Program-made: the position numbers and the translations under genes | In this document: piece after piece, positions 59,477 through 64,000 of the stretch | Layout: each line of letters starts with the position of its first letter | Position numbering within the stretch: position 1 is the first letter of the stretch | Notes under the pieces: model-generated | The model's input: only the letters and a program-made list of their open reading frames with translations | What the model was told of the DNA's origin: nothing | The model's database searches: none | Source: Nostocoides sp. | GTDB lineage: Bacteria > Actinomycetota > Actinomycetes > Actinomycetales > Dermatophilaceae | DNA: 64,000 nt | Direction of reading: 5' to 3' | Assembly: GCA_016716625.1 (NCBI GenBank) | Contig: JADJVJ010000001.1 | Span: 1,674,001-1,738,000 of the forward strand

Positions 59477-60813
59477 TGCGCACTCGCATCATCTGGCTTG
59501 TCGCGGCCACCACCTCCGCCGTCGTCGTCGCGTTCGTCGTCCCGCTCTGCCTGCTTGTCCAGGGGGTCGCCCGCGACCGGGCGCTCAACCGAGCCCTGGA
59601 CCAGGCGCAACGGGTGGCCACCCTGCTCATCTCGGTCGACAACGTCGGCGACTTGGACCGCAGCGTGACCGGCCTGTCCTCGGAAGGGCCCCGGGTTCTG
59701 ATCGCCCGCGGCGACGGAACGGTCGTCGGAGCGACCACGATCCCGTCCGAGTCGATGAACGCGATCGCCAAGGCCCGCTCGTCGACGACCGCGTTCACCG
59801 AGGAACTCGCCACCGGCATCGATGTCCTCGTTCCGGTCATCAGCGAGACCGGGACCGATGTCGTGCTCGCGCACGCCTCCGACTCCGAGTTGCGGGCCGG
59901 CGTGGCCCGCGCCTGGCTCGTCATCGGTGGACTTGGAGCGCTCCTCATCGCGGGGGCGATCGCGATGGCCCGAGAGTTGAGCCGGCGGATCAGTGTCCCG
60001 GTCACCGACCTCGCCGAGGTCGCCCACCGGCTGCGCGGTGGGGACATCGGAGCCCGCGCGACTCAGGCCGGTCCCCCCGAGGTGGCCGAGCTCGGCGGCG
60101 CCCTCAACCAACTCGCCGAACGAATCGAGGACCTCATCGCCGCCGAGCGCGAGAACGTAGCCGACCTCGGTCACCGGCTCCGAACCCCGGTGACGGCGCT
60201 TCGGCTCGACACCGACCTCGTCGCCGACGACGGTGTCGCCGAGAGGCTTCGCGACCACGTCGACCACCTGCAACGCAGCATCGACGCGGTCGTGCGCGAC
60301 GCCCGCCGACCGGTGCGCGAACCGCTGCCGGCAGCAACCGAGGTATGCCGGGTCGTCCGGGCGCGCTGTGACTTCTGGCGGCCGCTCGCCGAGGACCAGG
60401 ATCGGGTGCTCACCATCGACATCCCCACGGCGGCTCCGGCGCATGCCCGGATCCCGGAGCAGGACCTCGAGGAACTGCTCGACACTCTCCTGGACAACGT
60501 CTTCGCTCACACCCCCGAGGGCGCCCCGGTCGCGGTCCGGGTGCACTCGGCCCCCTCCGGTGTCGTCGTCGATGTCGCCGACGGCGGACCGGGCCTGCCG
60601 GACGGGCCGCCGCAGCGGGGTAGTTCGGGCAGCGGCTCGACCGGTCTCGGCTTGGACATCGTGGCGCGGATCGCCCGACAAGCCGGCGGGCAACTCCACC
60701 TGCGGCGCAGTTACCTGGGCGGCCTCTCGGCAACCGTGTCACTGCCGCTCGCCCCGGCCCCCGAGCCCGACGGCGCGGAACCGGTCCTCAGGCCTCGAGC
60801 GGCACGACGTTGA
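59476..60813 (+). CDS. Two-component sensor histidine kinase
   Basis: This 445-residue kinase has two membrane helices (about 5-30 and 143-162) bounding a short extracytoplasmic sensor region, a HAMP linker, a HisKA helix with phospho-accepting His233 (ADLGHRLRTPVTALRL), and an ATPase domain (LLDNVFAHTP, VADGGPGLP, GSTGLGLDI). The H-box reads HRLRTP where HELRTP is usual. The signal sensed is unknown. It is coupled to the preceding response regulator and its 3' end overlaps leuS (convergent) by 26 bp. Confidence 0.93.
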   Translation: MRTRIIWLVAATTSAVVVAFVVPLCLLVQGVARDRALNRALDQAQRVATLLISVDNVGDLDRSVTGLSSEGPRVLIARGDGTVVGATTIPSESMNAIAKARSSTTAFTEELATGIDVLVPVISETGTDVVLAHASDSELRAGVARAWLVIGGLGALLIAGAIAMARELSRRISVPVTDLAEVAHRLRGGDIGARATQAGPPEVAELGGALNQLAERIEDLIAAERENVADLGHRLRTPVTALRLDTDLVADDGVAERLRDHVDHLQRSIDAVVRDARRPVREPLPAATEVCRVVRARCDFWRPLAEDQDRVLTIDIPTAAPAHARIPEQDLEELLDTLLDNVFAHTPEGAPVAVRVHSAPSGVVVDVADGGPGLPDGPPQRGSSGSGSTGLGLDIVARIARQAGGQLHLRRSYLGGLSATVSLPLAPAPEPDGAEPVLRPRAARR

Positions 60814-63703
60814 CCAACCGCGGCGCCCGGACGATGACCGTCCGGATGCCGCTGCGGGTCGCTTCGGCCACCTTGGGTAGGCCGAGCACCTGAGCACGCA
60901 GCGCCTCCTCGGTGATGTCCGCGGGCACCTCAAGCCGGTCCCGGACCTTGCCCTTGATCTGCACCACGCAGGTCACGCGGTCCTCGCGCAGATAGGCCGG
61001 GTCCGCGACCGGAAAGGCTGCGTGCGCGAGGGACTGCGGGTGGCCGAGGCGCGACCACAGCTCCTCGGCGATATGCGGGGCAAGCGGGGCCACCATGAGG
61101 ACGAGCGCTTCAGCGGCCTCACGGGGCACACCGTCGGCCAACTTGGTCAAGGCATTGTTGAGCTCGGTGAGGCGGGCGATCGCGGTGTTGAACCCGAGCG
61201 AGCCGAAGTCGGCGCGGACGGCGTCGATGGTTCGGTGCAGGATCCGTGCGGTGTCCGCATCGAGCGGGGCGTCGATGACCCGCACCTGACCGCTGTCCTC
61301 GTCGATGACATTGCGCCACAGTCGCTGCAGGAAACGCAGCGACCCGACGATGGCCCGGGTCTCCCAGGGCTTGGACTGCTCGAGCGGACCCATTCCCATC
61401 TCATAGAGCCGGAAGGTGTCCGCGCCATAGACGGCATACATCTCGTCCGGGCTCACCATGTTCTTGAGCGACTTGCCGATCTTGCCGAACTCGCGCTGGA
61501 CCGGCTCACCCTGGAAGGTGAAGGTCTGCCCGGGACCTTCCTGCACCTCGCTGGCTTCGACGTACTGGCCGCGACTGTCGGTGTACGCCGGCGCCTGGAT
61601 GTACCCCTGGGAGAAATAGGTCCGGAACGGCTCGTCGCTGCTCAGATGGCCGAGGTCGTGCAGCACTTTGTGCCAGAACCGGGCATAGAGCAGGTGCAGC
61701 ACGGCGTGCTCCACGCCGCCGACATACAAACCGACCCCGCCCGGGTCGCTCGCCCCGGCCGGGGCTCCGGCGACGGCCTCGCCGCGCGGGCCTATCCAAT
61801 AGCGCTCGTTGGCGGCATCGACAAGGGCATCGTCGTTGAGCGGGTCGAGGTAGCGCAGGTAGTACCAGCAGGACCCGGCCCAGTTGGGCATGGTGTTGGT
61901 CTCCCGGCGGAACCGGCGCGGGCCCCGCCCATCGCCGAGGTCGAGGTCGACCTCGACCCAGTCCTGGACCCGCGAAAGTGGCGGCTCGGGCTCGCTGCTG
62001 TTGTCATCGGGGTCGAAGGTCTTGGGGCTATAGTCCGGCACGTCGGGCAGCTGCACCGGAAGCATCGCATCGGGCACCCCATGAGCGACCCCGTCTTCGT
62101 CGAAGACGATGGGGAACGGCTCACCCCAGTAGCGCTGCCGGGAGAAGAGCCAGTCCCGCAGCTTGTAGCTCACCGTGCCCTCGCCGAGGCCGCGATCCTC
62201 AAGGTATGCCGTGATGCGCGCCTTGGCCTGCGTGACGTCGAGGCCGTTGAGGCTCACCTCGTCGTTGGCGGAGTTGATGATCAGGCCATCGCCGGTCCAC
62301 GCGCTGGCGCCGTCGTGCTCGGGTCCGGGCTCGACGGTTGGGACGATGTCGAGGTCGAAAGCGGTGGCGAACTCGTAGTCGCGCTGGTCCCCCGACGGCA
62401 CCGCCATGATGGCACCGGTGCCGTAGCCCATGAGGACATAGTCGGCGACGAAGACCGGGATGCGTTGCCCGCTCAGCGGGTTGACCGCCCAGCCGCCGGT
62501 GAAGACACCGGTCTTCACCTTGGTCTCGACCTGACGCTCGACGTCGCTCTTGCGGGAGGCGGCGAGCCGGTATGCCGCCACCGCCGTCCCCGGGCCGGCT
62601 TCGCCGCCGGTCCACGCCGGCCGGGTGCCTTCCGGCCAATCACCTTGCGGCACAAGGCTGTCGACGAGCGGGTGCTCCGGGGCAAGGACCATGAAGGTGG
62701 CGCCGAAGAGGGTGTCCGGGCGGGTGGTGAAGACCTCGATCTCGGCGTCCTGCCCGGCCACCGGGAAACGCACCGAGGCGCCGGTGGAGCGGCCGATCCA
62801 GTTGCGCTGCATGATCTTGACCTTCTCCGGCCAGTCGACCCGGTCCAGGTCGTCGGCGAGCCGGTCGGCATACGCGGTGATCCGCATCATCCACTGACGA
62901 AGGTTCTTCTTGAAGACCGGGAAGTTGCCGCGTTCGCTGCGGCCCTCGTTGGTCACTTCCTCGTTGGAGAGCACGGTGCCGAGGCCCGGCGCCCAGTTGA
63001 CCGGCGCTTGCGAGGTGTAGGCGAGCCGGTACTCGTCGAGCACCCTGGCCCGCTCGGCATGACTGAGCTCGGCCCAACTGCGCGCCTCGGAGGAGGGCAG
63101 CGCCCGCTCGCCGCGCTCGAACTGCTCCACGAGGTGCGCGATCGGCCGGGCCCGCCCCAGGCCCCCGTCCGGGCGCACCGCGCTCTCGTCATACCAGGAG
63201 TTGTGGATCTGGAGGAAGATCCACTGGGTCCACCGGTAGTAGTCGGGGTCGATCGTCTCGATGGCCCGCCGGTCGTCGTGGCCGAGGCCGAGACGGCGCA
63301 GCTGCCGCTTCATGATGACGATGTTGTCCTGCGTGGTCGTGCGCGGATGCGCTCCGGTCTGGACGGCATACTGCTCGGCCGGCAGGCCGAAGGCGTCGTA
63401 GCCGAGGCAGTGCAGCACGTTCTTGCCGAGCATCCGGTGGTAGCGGGCATAGACGTCGGTGGCGATGTACCCCAGCGGGTGCCCGACGTGCAGGCCCGCG
63501 CCGCTGGGGTAGGGGAACATGTCGAGGACGAGCAGGCTGCCGCCCGGGTAGGCCGCGGCGGCGTCCGGGTCGGCGAGGGAGCCGGCCGGGTTGGGCGCAT
63601 GGAAGGTCCCGCGCTCCTCCCACCGGTCCTGCCAGGCCGTTTCGATCGCGCCGGCCAGGGCAGCGGTGTAGCGGTGCGGGGTCTGCTCGTCGGGGGTGCT
63701 CAT
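60788..63703 (-). CDS. leuS: Leucine--tRNA ligase
   Basis: LeuS attaches leucine to tRNA-Leu. This 971-residue class I synthetase has the HIGH-type motif HVGHPLGYIATDVYARYHR, a large editing domain, and the KMSKS-type motif KIGKSLKNMVSPDEMYA, typical of actinobacterial LeuRS. ATG at 63703 has GGAAGAG about 5 bp upstream. A GATAAT sequence at 63739-63744 on the minus strand may be its -10 box. No T-box leader was seen. Confidence 0.96.
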   Translation of the reverse strand: MSTPDEQTPHRYTAALAGAIETAWQDRWEERGTFHAPNPAGSLADPDAAAAYPGGSLLVLDMFPYPSGAGLHVGHPLGYIATDVYARYHRMLGKNVLHCLGYDAFGLPAEQYAVQTGAHPRTTTQDNIVIMKRQLRRLGLGHDDRRAIETIDPDYYRWTQWIFLQIHNSWYDESAVRPDGGLGRARPIAHLVEQFERGERALPSSEARSWAELSHAERARVLDEYRLAYTSQAPVNWAPGLGTVLSNEEVTNEGRSERGNFPVFKKNLRQWMMRITAYADRLADDLDRVDWPEKVKIMQRNWIGRSTGASVRFPVAGQDAEIEVFTTRPDTLFGATFMVLAPEHPLVDSLVPQGDWPEGTRPAWTGGEAGPGTAVAAYRLAASRKSDVERQVETKVKTGVFTGGWAVNPLSGQRIPVFVADYVLMGYGTGAIMAVPSGDQRDYEFATAFDLDIVPTVEPGPEHDGASAWTGDGLIINSANDEVSLNGLDVTQAKARITAYLEDRGLGEGTVSYKLRDWLFSRQRYWGEPFPIVFDEDGVAHGVPDAMLPVQLPDVPDYSPKTFDPDDNSSEPEPPLSRVQDWVEVDLDLGDGRGPRRFRRETNTMPNWAGSCWYYLRYLDPLNDDALVDAANERYWIGPRGEAVAGAPAGASDPGGVGLYVGGVEHAVLHLLYARFWHKVLHDLGHLSSDEPFRTYFSQGYIQAPAYTDSRGQYVEASEVQEGPGQTFTFQGEPVQREFGKIGKSLKNMVSPDEMYAVYGADTFRLYEMGMGPLEQSKPWETRAIVGSLRFLQRLWRNVIDEDSGQVRVIDAPLDADTARILHRTIDAVRADFGSLGFNTAIARLTELNNALTKLADGVPREAAEALVLMVAPLAPHIAEELWSRLGHPQSLAHAAFPVADPAYLREDRVTCVVQIKGKVRDRLEVPADITEEALRAQVLGLPKVAEATRSGIRTVIVRAPRLVNVVPLEA

Positions 63704-63779
63704 GGTCTCTTCCGGCAGCGGCTGGGGGGTCTGCGGAGATTATCGCAGCGCGACCGGCCACCCGGAGCCGGTGCCCAGA

Positions 63780-64000
63780 TCAGACGAGCGCCCGGAGCAC
63801 CCCGAGGACGATAAGCGCCTGCGCGAGGTGGTAGGTGACCATCACCGCGAGGTGGCCCCATGGCCGACTCTCGACGAACTTGTCAAGGGCGAGGAGGGTG
63901 TCGCTGGCGAGGAAGAAGGCCGCCCCGAGCCCGATGAGGAGATGCCCGGTCAGCCAGCCGAAGAGGGCCATCAGGCCGATGACCCCCATATAGACCGCCA
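63780..64000 (-). CDS. YhhN-family membrane protein (partial, N-terminus outside window)
   Basis: The C-terminal part of a membrane protein is visible (73 codons, open at the right edge). It contains LIGLGAAFFLASDTLLALDKF and HLAVMVTYHLAQALIVLGVL, matching the end of the YhhN family. Eukaryotic relatives (TMEM86) are lysoplasmalogenases; the bacterial activity is less certain. It lies 76 bp upstream of leuS on the same strand. Confidence 0.85.
   Translation of the reverse strand, partial: AVYMGVIGLMALFGWLTGHLLIGLGAAFFLASDTLLALDKFVESRPWGHLAVMVTYHLAQALIVLGVLRALV

Noticed and set aside
63704..63779. T-box leader of leuS
   Set aside because: The leader is under 80 bp and lacks a T-box core.
61022..63814. 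930-codon open frame antisense to leuS
   Set aside because: Same reason: leuS is unambiguous and the antisense product has no recognisable features.

Overview
The window is high-GC (about 70%) bacterial chromosome with dense genes, many GTG starts, 4-bp ATGA/GTGA overlaps and several TAnnnT-N6/7-start leaderless arrangements. The gene content (mraZ-rsmH-ftsL-ftsI-murE-murF, a principal sigma factor with a Lys/Ala/Pro-rich extension, SAM-IV riboswitches, nrdR-nrdJ beside lexA, DUF4192, PAC2, EcsC, HrpA) points to an actinobacterium. Micrococcales, perhaps the Intrasporangiaceae, is my best inference. No rRNA, tRNA, CRISPR array, integrase or transposase was seen.

Layout. 1-7.2 kb: division and cell-wall (dcw) cluster on the minus strand, from murF (cut by the window edge) back to mraZ, with a candidate MraZ operator. 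7.5-12.0 kb: divergent MoxR / DUF58 / transglutaminase operon. 12.0-14.5 kb: sigA and a universal stress protein, separated by a strong hairpin terminator. 14.5-15.8 kb: metX with a SAM-IV riboswitch. 15.9-20.0 kb: DUF4192, DUF1232, EcsC and a PolA-like polymerase. 20.0-26.3 kb: PAC2 protein, HrpA helicase and a WXG100-like gene pair. 26.4-27.8 kb: metY with its own SAM-IV riboswitch. 27.9-31.0 kb: aldo/keto reductase, two small membrane proteins, ornithine aminotransferase. 31.0-40.7 kb: three tandem 3.25-kb copies of a secreted lamin-tail/CotH-kinase gene, several frameshifted. 40.7-45.7 kb: lipoprotein thermonuclease, membrane protein, patatin, SprT-like protein, ADP-ribosylglycohydrolase, methyltransferase. 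45.8-51.4 kb: nrdJ, nrdR with paired NrdR boxes, then a LysM protein divergent from lexA across two SOS-type boxes. 51.4-58.7 kb: sirtuin, LysR regulator, comEC, comEA, plsY, DegV, secreted protein. 58.8-64 kb: two-component system, leuS, and the end of a YhhN-family gene.

How the parts work together: the dcw genes supply peptidoglycan precursors and septal machinery. metX and metY form the direct-sulfhydrylation route from homoserine to homocysteine, both under SAM feedback. nrdR, nrdJ, lexA and the LysM gene link dNTP supply, the SOS response and a likely division brake. comEA/comEC encode the DNA-uptake channel.

The most unusual signals are: (1) a 9-mer, GTATGCCGT, that I count about 25 times in 64 kb, on both strands and in several reading frames, against roughly 0.3 expected from base composition; it may be an uptake-type or other genome-wide DNA signal. 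(2) The CotH triplication, whose mosaic pattern matches unequal crossing-over and whose spacers carry fragments of the neighbouring nuclease gene. Single-base indels are concentrated in this repeat, so assembly error must be excluded before any biology is read from the frameshifts.
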